Assembly (NCBI RefSeq): GCF_947367125.1
Contig: NZ_CANBCQ010000027.1
Location: forward strand, 1 to 39,400
Length of the DNA: 39,400 nucleotides
Direction: 5' to 3'
DNA from: an uncultured Lactobacillus sp.
Lineage (GTDB): Bacteria > Bacillota > Bacilli > Lactobacillales > Lactobacillaceae
Positions 18,424 to 25,375 of the stretch are shown here, in pieces (within the stretch, counting starts at the first letter, position 1; each line of letters opens with the position of its first letter). The translations under genes were made by a program, and so were the position numbers. The notes below the pieces were generated by a model. The model saw only the letters and a list, made by a program, of their open reading frames with translations. It had not been told where the DNA came from and did not search any database.

Positions 18424-20301
18424 TTACGCTCCAAAAAGATTCTTAAAGTAGTTATTTCGTTGTTCTTGTGTCATCGTATCAAGCAATTTAACATCTTTAT
18501 CCTTGTTAAAGCCCTCAAAATAGTTTTGTGCTTGAGAATAAGCATTAATAATGGCATCTGCAGTATCGATATGCTGACTAACTCGGTTTTGCCGGTCAAT
18601 TTTGACCATGCCGCCCTTATCAGCAACTAAAACAGCATTATTTAAACCATCGACTAACAATGGATCATTAAGCAAGGATACATTTCCGTCAATAAATGCT
18701 TTCTGTAATCCCTTAGTAGGCTGATTTAGCTGCAGAGACGTTTGCTTGAATGGAATATATGGCCAATCTGGCTGATAATTTTCCACACGCTTAGCAAACC
18801 AAGTTAAGTAAGCAGGGTCAACGACAATAGCTTTTAAATTTAGCTCATTTGACGAAATATATTGCTCTAACCAGTTCCAAACTTGCTCATAGTTAATCGT
18901 GCCAGAGGAATTATTAGTAATCTCACAGAAGCCCTGACGAGCTAGATTACGATAATTCAAATTATCTTGATGTTCTTTAGCTGCAATGGTCTTAGCTTGA
19001 GCAAATGGAATAAATGAATACTGCTCAATATGAAATTTATGATCATCATAAGGGAAAATCATACCAAAAGCGGTATTGTCATTAGACATTGAAGCATCAA
19101 TTCCAACAAATACATCCCTGCCATGAATATTAAAATCAGAAACTATATTTTTCTGAATATCTCTTAGTGGCAAATATGAATCTTGAAACTGACGTGACCA
19201 CATATTCATTGATTTATTAGCAAAATCGCTTAATTTTCCCGATCTCTCAAGGTTATTTCTTAGGTCAATTAACCCGGCTAATCGCTTATCATGGGTAGAT
19301 TTATCATGCAAAAGTGGATTAGATTTCTCCCAAGTTTCTGGCTTAAAGACCTCGTTTTCATTATCTTGCGCAAAATTTAAGAAAAATGTATCGTCAGCAG
19401 TATGAGAATCAGTTTCAATTGCTTTCCTTAAACTATCTTCTTCATGCTTAAAGGCACAATTTGGATTAGGATAAGCTGTTGAAATCTTCACCAATAACCG
19501 ATTAGGATTATCACCTTGACCCATCATGATATCTGAAACTTTTTTATCATATTTTGTCTCGAGACCGCCAATTTCATCAAAAATTGCAAATAAATCGTGC
19601 TTAGAATCAAAAGAATTGCGACCTGAAGCAGTACCTTTACGTACAATATTTCGATTATTATGACCAATGATTTGAGTAGCTTGTACTTCAACGTCTTGAG
19701 CCTTACAATCTTCAGCAAAATCAGGTAAAGCAATCACCTGTTTTGCTTGCAATGAAATATAGTCAAAAAGCTTATTAACATGCTCTGAATCAACGGATGC
19801 TACCAAGAAATCTTGTGCAGATCCCTGAAGACCAATTGCAAAATAGCCAAAATTTAGCAAAACCGCCGCACAAAATGTTTTAGCTTGCTTTCTAGAAGTA
19901 GAAAAATGCACAACATGAAATCTTGAACCACCGGTTTCTAAATCACGCCAACCGATTGTTGAATCAAAAAGAAAACTTTCAAACCCGTACGGTTTAATTT
20001 TTTGACTTAAATCAAGCGGATTGGGAAGTATTCTGGTGAAATATTCAATTGCATTAACGTATTCTTCAGAATAAGTAAATGCAAAATTATCCGTACCTTG
20101 TAAAGATAGATCATTCAAATGGCGAAATGCTGCTAATTGTACATCCCTGCCAGTAATATATTTGTCTGTCAGCAATACATCAGAGGCAAATCTAGTGCCA
20201 TAATCAGTTACTTGATTAGCAATATCAGTGAACTTGGTCTGAAAATCGCTCTCTCGCACATATTTTTTGATGTCTTTGACTTCTGTTAGATCATACTCCA
20301 T
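18424..20301 (-). CDS. terL: Terminase large subunit
   Basis: Encodes 625 residues. The ATPase part has a Walker A-like segment near residue 132 (HFSTSRKQAKTF, degenerate as in this terminase group) and Walker B LFAIFDEIGG with Asp242-Glu243. The nuclease part starts with VFVGIDASMSNDNTA (Asp402) and has further acidic residues at VVDPAYLTWF and HIDTADAIINAYS. It packages DNA into proheads and cuts it. It overlaps TerS by 11 bp. The neighbouring HNH gene suggests a cohesive-end (cos) system. Confidence 0.95.
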   Translation of the reverse strand: MEYDLTEVKDIKKYVRESDFQTKFTDIANQVTDYGTRFASDVLLTDKYITGRDVQLAAFRHLNDLSLQGTDNFAFTYSEEYVNAIEYFTRILPNPLDLSQKIKPYGFESFLFDSTIGWRDLETGGSRFHVVHFSTSRKQAKTFCAAVLLNFGYFAIGLQGSAQDFLVASVDSEHVNKLFDYISLQAKQVIALPDFAEDCKAQDVEVQATQIIGHNNRNIVRKGTASGRNSFDSKHDLFAIFDEIGGLETKYDKKVSDIMMGQGDNPNRLLVKISTAYPNPNCAFKHEEDSLRKAIETDSHTADDTFFLNFAQDNENEVFKPETWEKSNPLLHDKSTHDKRLAGLIDLRNNLERSGKLSDFANKSMNMWSRQFQDSYLPLRDIQKNIVSDFNIHGRDVFVGIDASMSNDNTAFGMIFPYDDHKFHIEQYSFIPFAQAKTIAAKEHQDNLNYRNLARQGFCEITNNSSGTINYEQVWNWLEQYISSNELNLKAIVVDPAYLTWFAKRVENYQPDWPYIPFKQTSLQLNQPTKGLQKAFIDGNVSLLNDPLLVDGLNNAVLVADKGGMVKIDRQNRVSQHIDTADAIINAYSQAQNYFEGFNKDKDVKLLDTMTQEQRNNYFKNLFGA

Positions 20302-20884
20302 TGAACTTCACCAATCCTAAAGGAGAACCAGAACTTCCAGTATTCTTCTGTTGAGCGTGATAATTCTCACTTTCAATATTTGCTGCAGCTCTCGCATTAA
20401 AACTCATACCTAGATCAGCACATAAAGTTTTCATTGTTCGCTCTGCAGTATTTTTAACAGAGAACATTGGATTCGGCTTAGTTTTGTCTTGAATCTGCTT
20501 AGTAACTTTAACAATTTTTTGAACTTCTTTACCTTTTGCATTTTTGTAAGTCATTACTTGCGGAACTTCAATATAAGCCGACGGATATGGACCATCCTTA
20601 GCAATTTCTTCTTCAGCAGTTCTGAAATCTGAATATGCTGAACAAAGAGCAGCTAAATTCAATTGATCAAGATATTTAATATTACCAATTTTCTGTAATT
20701 CAGGTACAATCTGACGCCACAACCATTTTCCATGTTTATCTAAATGACTAGGTGGCGTAGGTTGGACTTCTTTAAGATCCTTATTCATTTCCTTAAATTT
20801 CTTAGATTGGCGTTTTTGATAAGGACGGTCGCCATCCCCGACATTAAGTTTGCGTTTACGACCTGCATGTTTAATATTTGCCAC
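20291..20884 (-). CDS. terS: Terminase small subunit (P27 type)
   Basis: Encodes 197 residues from GTG 20884, with AGGAGGTGA seven bases before it. It has a basic N-terminus (KHAGRKRKLN), then PPSHLDKHGKWLWRQIVPEL and LDQLNLAALCSAYSDFRTAE, which are typical of P27-family small terminases, and ends in a helical part (MKTLCADLGMSFNARAA). It recognises the packaging site and hands DNA to TerL. The packaging site is expected within a few hundred bases upstream (to the right), where several unusual sequences occur. Confidence 0.9.
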   Translation of the reverse strand: MANIKHAGRKRKLNVGDGDRPYQKRQSKKFKEMNKDLKEVQPTPPSHLDKHGKWLWRQIVPELQKIGNIKYLDQLNLAALCSAYSDFRTAEEEIAKDGPYPSAYIEVPQVMTYKNAKGKEVQKIVKVTKQIQDKTKPNPMFSVKNTAERTMKTLCADLGMSFNARAAANIESENYHAQQKNTGSSGSPLGLVKFNGV

Positions 20885-20895
20885 CTAATCACCTC

Positions 20896-21048
20896 CTATC
20901 TTTTCCAGTAACGACCATCACTTAATATTCCAATGACTGGTTCTCCTTTTGGATTACAATAAATTAAACCGTCGGGGCTAAAACAAAATTTATTTTTTAA
21001 ATGTTTTTTACAATACCATTTTCCATGACCAAATTTAAAATATTTCAC
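20896..21048 (-). CDS. Small Cys-containing protein upstream of TerS
   Basis: Encodes 50 residues from GTG 21048, which follows AGGAGGG at good spacing. An open frame extends further upstream to 21099 but lacks such a site. The sequence MKYFKFGHGKWYCKKHLKNK continues with two more Cys residues (FC, YCN). It is basic and aromatic and could bind a metal with three Cys and one His, but no family is recognised. It is the first gene before TerS in the late operon. Confidence 0.6.
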   Translation of the reverse strand: MKYFKFGHGKWYCKKHLKNKFCFSPDGLIYCNPKGEPVIGILSDGRYWKR

Positions 21049-21064
21049 TGCTTTCCCTCCTGAA

Positions 21065-21239
21065 TTAATGCGGTAAAAATAACATGTCAGTACTGCCATC
21101 TGAATGAAAAATAGGTATTAAAGTTATCCCATGATCTTCTCCATCCGAATTATCGTTTGCAGAATCGCTTGAACATGCCGATAATCCGAAAATTAAAACC
21201 ATCAAAGTTATAATTAATAATATTTTTACGATGTAGCAT
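21065..21239 (-). pseudogene. Small lipoprotein gene with an apparent frameshift near its start
   Basis: ATG 21239 follows AGGAAGG and overlaps the preceding stop as TAATG, so it looks like the true start. Its frame ends after 29 unlike-protein codons. The +1 frame, entered at the A5 run of 21224-21228, gives a textbook lipoprotein: a basic start, the hydrophobic run ILLIITLMVLIFG, lipobox LSAC, then SSDSANDNSDGEDHG and an end MLFLPH (stop at 21065). One A fewer in the run would join them into a 57-residue lipoprotein. Either it is broken, phase-variable through the A-run, or read by slippage. The function is unknown; surface lipoproteins of temperate phages can block superinfection. Confidence 0.55.
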
Positions 21240-21310
21240 TATTCTTTTCCTTCCTGAATCAATGCAAAAAGGCCTAAAAGTAAAAAACTGACTCCAATTA
21301 TTTGTCCCAT
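21239..21310 (-). CDS. 23-residue membrane peptide upstream of the lipoprotein
   Basis: ATG 21310 lies eight bases after AAAGGTGG and opens a 23-codon frame, MGQIIGVSFLLLGLFALIQE plus GKE. It is one hydrophobic helix followed by a short charged end. Its TAA overlaps the next ATG (TAATG), a coupling arrangement that supports translation. No family is known to me. It could be a leader peptide used only for coupling. Confidence 0.5.
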   Translation of the reverse strand: MGQIIGVSFLLLGLFALIQEGKE

Positions 21311-21359
21311 AATTTAAACCACCTTTATCAGAGTTTAATTACTGTTCGCTCAAAAGAAA

Positions 21360-21405
21360 AAGACGGCTTGGCGCGTGCTCTCAATCGACTTGACCCACGG
21401 GGGCC
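21360..21405. other. GC-rich segment after the HNH gene: candidate cos site
   Basis: Immediately after the HNH stop lies a stretch much richer in G+C than the rest of the region, including GGCGCGTGCTC and CCCACGGGGGCCC. HK97-type phages of Gram-positive hosts with an HNH gene beside the terminase genes usually use cohesive ends, and cos lies between the HNH gene and terS. Base composition and position are the only evidence. Confidence 0.35.
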
Positions 21406-21894
21406 CTATTTACTTTTCTCACGCGTTAAAATCCAATTTTGAATTTTTTTGCGTGGCCAAGCCTTGCTCGTGTCTAAATTAGCAATTAGGGATGCACCAT
21501 ATATTTGCTGTTCCAGCTTTGTTTTCCAAAAGTGACACTTTTTACATAGTACCCATAAATTTTTACGGTCCAGCTTTAATTTAGGCTCAACCTTGAATGG
21601 AATAATGTGGTCAACTACTAAAAATGATTTTGCATCATAAGTATGACCGCAGCATTCACATGTCCACATTGACTGGCGTCTTAGATCAGCCGATAAACGG
21701 CGCCAAGGTGATGAATGATAGAAGGCATTCGCAACCGAATCACGCCGATATTTGTTATAGCTTTTGTAATTTGTTTTTTGATAATTGAATTGACGCTTAT
21801 GCCAATTCTTTCCGTGCTTTTTACAGAACGGATTCTTTTGATCAAATGGAATTAACTGACTACACGTCGGATATCTACATTTCTTGAGCTGCAT
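21406..21894 (-). CDS. HNH endonuclease of the packaging module
   Basis: Encodes 162 residues when started at ATG 21894 behind GAGG; a longer frame runs back into the tRNA gene and should not be used. The domain is complete: CECC at 79-82 and CKKC at 117-120 for structural zinc, DHIIPF with Asp95-His96 in the active site, Asn112, and His121. An additional N-terminal Cys pair (C6, C11) is present. HNH proteins next to terminase in HK97-like phages nick or cut DNA with TerL at cos and are needed for packaging. It is the first protein gene after the tRNAs. Confidence 0.88.
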   Translation of the reverse strand: MQLKKCRYPTCSQLIPFDQKNPFCKKHGKNWHKRQFNYQKTNYKSYNKYRRDSVANAFYHSSPWRRLSADLRRQSMWTCECCGHTYDAKSFLVVDHIIPFKVEPKLKLDRKNLWVLCKKCHFWKTKLEQQIYGASLIANLDTSKAWPRKKIQNWILTREKSK

Positions 21895-21914
21895 CCCTCT
21901 TACCTCATTTCTTT

Positions 21915-21950
21915 TGCAAAATAAATAAGCAATCACAAACGTGATTGCTT
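21915..21950 (-). terminator. Hairpin between tRNA-Trp and the HNH gene
   Basis: A perfect ten-pair inverted repeat, AAGCAATCAC and GTGATTGCTT with a four-base loop (21927-21950), is followed on the minus strand by the T-rich ATTTATTTTG. It lies 25 bases after the tRNA-Trp 3' end. It may end the tRNA transcript or act as a processing signal or attenuator before the late genes. Confidence 0.55.
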
Positions 21951-21974
21951 GCCGGTCGTTTAACACGTGACCAA

Positions 21975-22045
21975 CACGAACTGTAGGGATCGAACCCACA
22001 TCTCTGGATTTGGAATCCAGCATACTACCTTTGTACTAAGTTCAT
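21975..22045 (-). tRNA. tRNA-Trp (anticodon CCA)
   Basis: A full cloverleaf can be drawn: acceptor ATGAACT/AGTTCGT (one T-G pair), D stem GTAC/GTAT, anticodon stem CTGGA/TCCAG with loop TTCCAAA, T stem GTGGG/CCTAC with loop TTCGATC. The discriminator base is G. The 3' CCA is not encoded. The gene is 71 bases long. Phage tRNAs in late operons can serve codons frequent in structural proteins or replace host tRNAs attacked by defence nucleases; the reason here is unknown. Confidence 0.88.
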
Positions 22046-22097
22046 AGGAGCTACCCATTTCATCAATTGAATAAGACTACAACAATTGGGTAGCAAA

Positions 22098-22170
22098 CAG
22101 AGCTGCAGGGATCGAACCTGCATCATCGACAGGCAATGTCTGACGTCTTGCCAATTAGACTAAGCTCTGA
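22098..22170 (-). tRNA. Second tRNA or tRNA-like gene with irregular anticodon arm
   Basis: Acceptor stem CAGAGCT/AGCTCTG (seven perfect pairs), D stem GTCT/AGAC and T stem GCAGG/CCTGC with loop TTCGATC are all excellent. The anticodon arm is not: the best fold GAC-ATTGCCT-GTC has only three pairs, plus one extra base between the D and anticodon arms. In that fold the anticodon is TGC (Ala), but the acceptor lacks the G3-T70 pair that marks alanine tRNAs. The amino acid is therefore undecided. It lies 52 bases upstream of tRNA-Trp in the same direction. Confidence 0.6.
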
Positions 22171-22177
22171 GTCTGGG

Positions 22178-22209
22178 ATGCACACATATCAATTGATATA
22201 TATGCATCT
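22178..22209. repeat. 32-bp near-palindrome upstream of the tRNAs
   Basis: The sequence around ATATCAATTGATAT forms a 32-bp inverted repeat with 14 of 16 symmetric pairs, flanked by GATGCA and TGCATC. It has no loop and no T-tract, so a protein binding site (a dimer, or a terminase or regulator site) is more likely than a terminator. Confidence 0.6.
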
Positions 22210-22260
22210 CTTAAGGAGGACTTTCACATCCATAAGATTGTTAAACAAAAACATACCGCA

Positions 22261-22289
22261 GTCGAATGATCCTTCCCTAATCATTCGAC
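22261..22289. repeat. Perfect 10-bp inverted repeat
   Basis: GTCGAATGAT and ATCATTCGAC are separated by nine bases. On the minus strand a GTTTTTG tract follows only eight bases later, so terminator function would be weak. It lies 22 bp beyond the 11-bp-period array, in what would be the leader of a late transcript, and may be an operator or leader structure. Confidence 0.6.
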
Positions 22290-22293
22290 ACTA

Positions 22294-22305
22294 CCATATT
22301 ACAAC
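22294..22305 (-). promoter_or_regulatory. Possible activator-dependent late promoter next to the array
   Basis: Reading leftwards out of the array, TTGTAATAT lies 7 to 15 bases after the last repeat and gives a weak -10 (TAATAT). There is no good -35, and the array occupies that region, as expected if a bound activator replaces it. This is an inference from layout only. Confidence 0.3.
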
Positions 22306-22311
22306 GAAGTA

Positions 22312-22428
22312 GGGTTCACCGAGGGTTCAAAAATGATTCAACTTTGATTCACAAATGATTCATTTTGGGTTCAGTTTGGGTTCACTTATGATTCACTTAG
22401 GGTTCATCTAGGGTTCAAAAATGATTCA
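22312..22428. repeat. Eleven 7-bp elements at an exact 11-bp period (iteron array)
   Basis: Elements GGGTTCA (type A) or TGATTCA (type B) begin at 22312, 22323, 22334, 22345, 22356, 22367, 22378, 22389, 22400, 22411 and 22422, every 11 bp without exception. Four variable bases, mostly A or T, separate them. The order is A A B B B A A B A A B. The array lies between the stop of the ArpU-type regulator and the tRNAs. It looks like a cooperative binding platform with one site per helical turn, either for the late activator or for terminase. Confidence 0.88.
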
Positions 22429-22430
22429 TT

Positions 22431-22883
22431 TTATTTATCAGATTGCTTTACTATCAAGCTTTCTAGCCAATCACAATTATGATTAGGATTACTCTTCTGC
22501 ACATCTAATCTTCTTGCAAACTCTAGTAGTGCATGATTCTTTCGTCGATGTAAACTAGATCTTGAAATAGTAAATCTATTAACCAAATCCTTATCAGAAT
22601 AATACTTAAAGTAGCAGAGAATAAATATTTCTCTTTCGTGATCAAGATCAGGAATGTGATGAGCAGCAGCATGAACAGCAATCAAGGCAGTGTCAGCAGA
22701 CCAGTGATCAATTAGAATATCATCTGACTTCTTCGCACTACCATGACTGACACTAAAGGACAATTGAGGACTAGATAAAGATGTAACGTCACGATCAGCT
22801 AAACTAGCTAATTTTCTGAGATCTTTTTCTAAAAAGTTGCGCGTCTTATCTAGTGTTTTTTCAACATCAATATCTAACTCCAC
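22431..22883 (-). CDS. ArpU-type late transcription regulator
   Basis: Encodes 150 residues from GTG 22883, seven bases behind GAGAGGG. The C-terminal half (about 85-130) is a sigma region 4-like helix-turn-helix: FILCYFKYYSDKDLVNRF, then TISRSSLHRRKNHALLEFAR. This layout and length match ArpU-family regulators, which lie at the end of the early region and turn on late genes. Its stop overlaps the end of the 11-bp-period array, so the probable activator lies directly beside its probable target. Confidence 0.82.
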   Translation of the reverse strand: MELDIDVEKTLDKTRNFLEKDLRKLASLADRDVTSLSSPQLSFSVSHGSAKKSDDILIDHWSADTALIAVHAAAHHIPDLDHEREIFILCYFKYYSDKDLVNRFTISRSSLHRRKNHALLEFARRLDVQKSNPNHNCDWLESLIVKQSDK

Positions 22884-22899
22884 AATGCATCCCTCTCAC

Positions 22900-23445
22900 T
22901 TATTCCCTATATTTATCATCAATTTTCTGTATGCACTTCTTATGATCCGGTGTGACATAATATGTGCCAATCGGAATATTTTGCCAAATTGTATTACATA
23001 CTTTTAACTTATACCCATTGTTCAGTAAAAATGACTCTGTAACTTTTTTATTGTAAAAATTACGTTTAAAGATAGCAGTTAAATCTCTACGCTTTGATTT
23101 AATAAAGTAAATTGGCTTTCCATCTTTAAACTGAATATATTTCCATACTGGTTTAGGTTTCAAGTCATATGCAATTCTAACTTTTTTTACCGTTGAACCC
23201 GTAACATGGAATCGTTTGGCAATATATGTTCTAGTATGTCCAGCCTCAATTGCTTCAACCATCTTTTCCTGTTTATCAATTGATAAGCCAGCAGCTTTAT
23301 TGTTGGCACAAAGTTTTTTGATCTTTACAAACATTTGGTCTTTCTCTGGCGTCTCAGAAATAGATCCATACTTAGCTTCACATTTTTGCACCAAGTGCAT
23401 AACTTCTTGCCATTGCTGACGTTCAAGCTGTCTATACTTATTCAA
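22900..23445 (-). CDS. Putative DNA-binding protein with a central helix-turn-helix
   Basis: Encodes 181 residues from TTG 23445, with GAGGT before it; it overlaps the upstream stop by 8 bp. The segment VEAIEAGHTRTYIAKRFHVT followed by GSTVKKVRIAY is a resolvase/transposase-like helix-turn-helix. The C-terminal part (about 100-181) is basic and rich in Lys/Tyr without a family I recognise. Its place just before the ArpU-type gene suggests a regulatory role. Confidence 0.7.
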   Translation of the reverse strand: MNKYRQLERQQWQEVMHLVQKCEAKYGSISETPEKDQMFVKIKKLCANNKAAGLSIDKQEKMVEAIEAGHTRTYIAKRFHVTGSTVKKVRIAYDLKPKPVWKYIQFKDGKPIYFIKSKRRDLTAIFKRNFYNKKVTESFLLNNGYKLKVCNTIWQNIPIGTYYVTPDHKKCIQKIDDKYRE

Positions 23446-23764
23446 CTTGATAACCTCTAATCAATCGTACATATTTAGCTGGCACTGCAAATGGTACCCA
23501 ATGTTGAATTTTAGAAATATCTGCACCGTAATTTACTGGTTCATTTTTCTTATCAATACCTATTAAAGTTGAAAAAATGCCATCTTTATTCCAATTATTT
23601 TTCAACTCATTTGTAAGATCATTTGCATTGAAAGGCGTAAATAACAACTCAACATATGAAGAATTAGGGTATGCATACTTAAAAAAAGATTGTGCCTTCA
23701 TCTCTTCTTTTTCACTCTTAGTAGTAGTTGTCTTTCTAGTTGTTGTCTTTTTGGTTGCTACCAT
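23438..23764 (-). CDS. Small phage protein with Thr/Lys-rich N-terminus
   Basis: Encodes 108 residues, with AAAGGAG before the ATG. The first 17 residues are almost only Thr, Lys, Arg and Ala (ATKKTTTRKTTTTKSEK), a flexible basic tail. The rest (FFKYAYPNSSYVELLFTPFN) looks like a compact mixed domain. The function is unknown. It overlaps both neighbours within the early/middle operon. Confidence 0.7.
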   Translation of the reverse strand: MVATKKTTTRKTTTTKSEKEEMKAQSFFKYAYPNSSYVELLFTPFNANDLTNELKNNWNKDGIFSTLIGIDKKNEPVNYGADISKIQHWVPFAVPAKYVRLIRGYQVE

Positions 23765-24014
23765 AAATTTTCTCCTTTAAACGTGGTGTGATCTTCAGTT
23801 GTAGTGCAAATTTCTTATTCCAATCCATCGCATTATAACCTTGAAACACCAATCTTTTTAAATCTACAGATGTGAAGACAATTGCATCAGGTATGGCACC
23901 ATAGGCTTGTGCAATAATTTGCTTAGCAATTTTTTGCATCCCATAAGACCAGCTTTTTTGACTAATATCGTCAATATCAATCTTGACTGCCTTAGTTCTA
24001 TGTTCTCCCTTCAT
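23736..24014 (-). CDS. Small phage protein, unknown function
   Basis: Encodes 92 residues, with GAGGCGA before the ATG. Helical middle part (GMQKIAKQIIAQAYGAIPDA) and basic C-terminus (PRLKEKIYGSNQKDNN). No family is recognised. It overlaps the next gene by 29 bp. Confidence 0.65.
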   Translation of the reverse strand: MKGEHRTKAVKIDIDDISQKSWSYGMQKIAKQIIAQAYGAIPDAIVFTSVDLKRLVFQGYNAMDWNKKFALQLKITPRLKEKIYGSNQKDNN

Positions 24015-24023
24015 GCTATCGCC

Positions 24024-24335
24024 TCAATACTTTTTCTTATGGCTATCATGCTTATAAAATTTCCAAGGCTGATAACAGATTACATAACCAAGATTTACTT
24101 GACCACCATTGCTAATGTTTAGCCATCTATCTTTATGAACATTGATTGCATCAAAAACATCATCAACAGTTAAATCTTTAAACTTGAAAACTGACCCATC
24201 CATGGTGTAGATTGCTACACCTTCAACATAATCATTTTCAGTTTTAAAAGATGAACTTTTGTAATGATCTGGATTAGTGTCGATTTCTTCATAACCTTTA
24301 GTTAAGGCTGAAGCATTATTTCTGTACTTACTCAT
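24024..24335 (-). CDS. Small phage protein, unknown function
   Basis: Encodes 103 residues, with AAGGAG eight bases before the ATG, which overlaps the preceding stop (TAATG). It contains GVAIYTMDGSVFKFKDLTVD and ends in a basic YKHDSHKKKY. No family is recognised; the tight coupling supports a real gene. Confidence 0.65.
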   Translation of the reverse strand: MSKYRNNASALTKGYEEIDTNPDHYKSSSFKTENDYVEGVAIYTMDGSVFKFKDLTVDDVFDAINVHKDRWLNISNGGQVNLGYVICYQPWKFYKHDSHKKKY

Positions 24336-24580
24336 TATTTATTACTCCTTACATCCCAAACATTGTTACCAACATAAGTTAACATATCCTCATTCTTTAC
24401 TACTAGCTGTCCATACTTAGTTGGCACTGAGACCAAATCAAAACGATTAGTCAGCCCAGGAACCATAGGCTTGGCTACTGAATCAATTCTCCAGCCGTGC
24501 TGTAACAAATATCTAGCTTTATAGGTATTTCTGAAATCTTTTGTAGTAGCTCTTGTTCCGACTTGCATTTCAATTTTCAT
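24335..24580 (-). CDS. Small phage protein, unknown function
   Basis: Encodes 81 residues, with AAGGGG before the ATG, overlapping the preceding gene by 11 bp. It has a basic N-terminal half (TRATTKDFRNTYKARYLLQH) and a beta-rich end (YGQLVVKNEDMLTYVGNNVW). No family is recognised. Confidence 0.65.
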   Translation of the reverse strand: MKIEMQVGTRATTKDFRNTYKARYLLQHGWRIDSVAKPMVPGLTNRFDLVSVPTKYGQLVVKNEDMLTYVGNNVWDVRSNK

Positions 24581-24908
24581 TTTCTTGCCCCTTCATAAAC
24601 TCATTTGCAATTTTTAACATATTGATATATGTATTAAGACTACTAGCCACAATTGCCGTAATGTCTCCGTATAAATCTATATACCAACAATCAGTACTGT
24701 CCTTTCGCGGTGGAACGAGTGAAAACAGCAAATGTTCATCCATGTATACGCGAACGGTTCCAGCATAAGAAGAAATCGATTTCAAGCCACTGGTATCGTG
24801 ACTTAACACACGAAACGCGTCCTTCTTTTCCTCTTCAACATGAATTTTTGCCTTAGTAGAATCACCTGCAGTATGCTGAAGTTTTTTCTCAAATTCTTTA
24901 ATTTTCAT
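24570..24908 (-). CDS. Small phage protein, unknown function
   Basis: Encodes 112 residues, with AAGGA before the ATG. The N-terminus is charged and helical (MKIKEFEKKLQHTAGDSTKA), then a beta-rich part with VRVYMDEHLLFSLVPPRKDS, and a C-terminal helix. No family is recognised. A 71-bp gap without features separates it from the HNH-like gene upstream. Confidence 0.65.
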   Translation of the reverse strand: MKIKEFEKKLQHTAGDSTKAKIHVEEEKKDAFRVLSHDTSGLKSISSYAGTVRVYMDEHLLFSLVPPRKDSTDCWYIDLYGDITAIVASSLNTYINMLKIANEFMKGQENEN

Positions 24909-24979
24909 TACTTTTTTCCTTAATTTTTAGCTTTAACTTTGCTACCAAAACACCGCTCTTTGATAGTTCTTGGTTACCT

Positions 24980-25375
24980 TTAATTTGCAATCTCTTCGTG
25001 ATTAATAATTGCTGCTTCTTTCCTAGTGACTATCATCAAATTACTTAAATCAAAATTTGATCTATCACCATCTAAAAAAATCACTAACTGGCCACGTTTT
25101 AAGTGGCAATGATGTTCTTTTTCATAGAGGAATCGATGATAAGGCACCCATTTATTAGGATCAGCAACTTTGATATATGTATATCCATCTTTTTGATGTC
25201 GGATTGAACCAACTGGACGATATTGAGGTGGACGATTGCCTTTTCTAAATTGGCCTTTTCCATGACTCAAATCTTTATGCAATCCCTTATTCCAAGGAAT
25301 ATGACCTTTTTTAAACTGCCCTTTATTACTACTCAGGTCAACATGCAGTCCTTTATTCCAAGCTTTTCTAGTCAT
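24980..25375 (-). CDS. Homing-type HNH protein with NUMOD3-like repeats
   Basis: Encodes 131 residues. The N-terminal 50 residues hold two copies of a WNKGLHxDLSxxKGQFxKG motif, a NUMOD3-like DNA-binding repeat. The rest resembles the HNH_3 group of homing endonucleases: WVPYHRFLYEKEH, then LVIFLDGDRSNFDLSNL. The usual VDHING first active-site motif appears as IFLDGD, so the general-base His is absent while the Asn motif remains. It overlaps the upstream gene by 8 bp. Such genes are mobile and often dispensable; cleavage activity is uncertain here. Confidence 0.78.
   Translation of the reverse strand: MTRKAWNKGLHVDLSSNKGQFKKGHIPWNKGLHKDLSHGKGQFRKGNRPPQYRPVGSIRHQKDGYTYIKVADPNKWVPYHRFLYEKEHHCHLKRGQLVIFLDGDRSNFDLSNLMIVTRKEAAIINHEEIAN

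Noticed and set aside
21895-22023. N-terminal extension of the HNH gene into the tRNA-Trp gene
   Set aside because: The extension lies over the tRNA and its hairpin; a start at 21894 with GAGG fits better.
22210-22220. AAGGAGG on the plus strand near the tRNAs
   Set aside because: No plus-strand start codon or frame follows at a usable distance.
22312-22428. CRISPR array
   Set aside because: Units of 7 bp with 4-bp spacers are far too short, and there are no cas genes.
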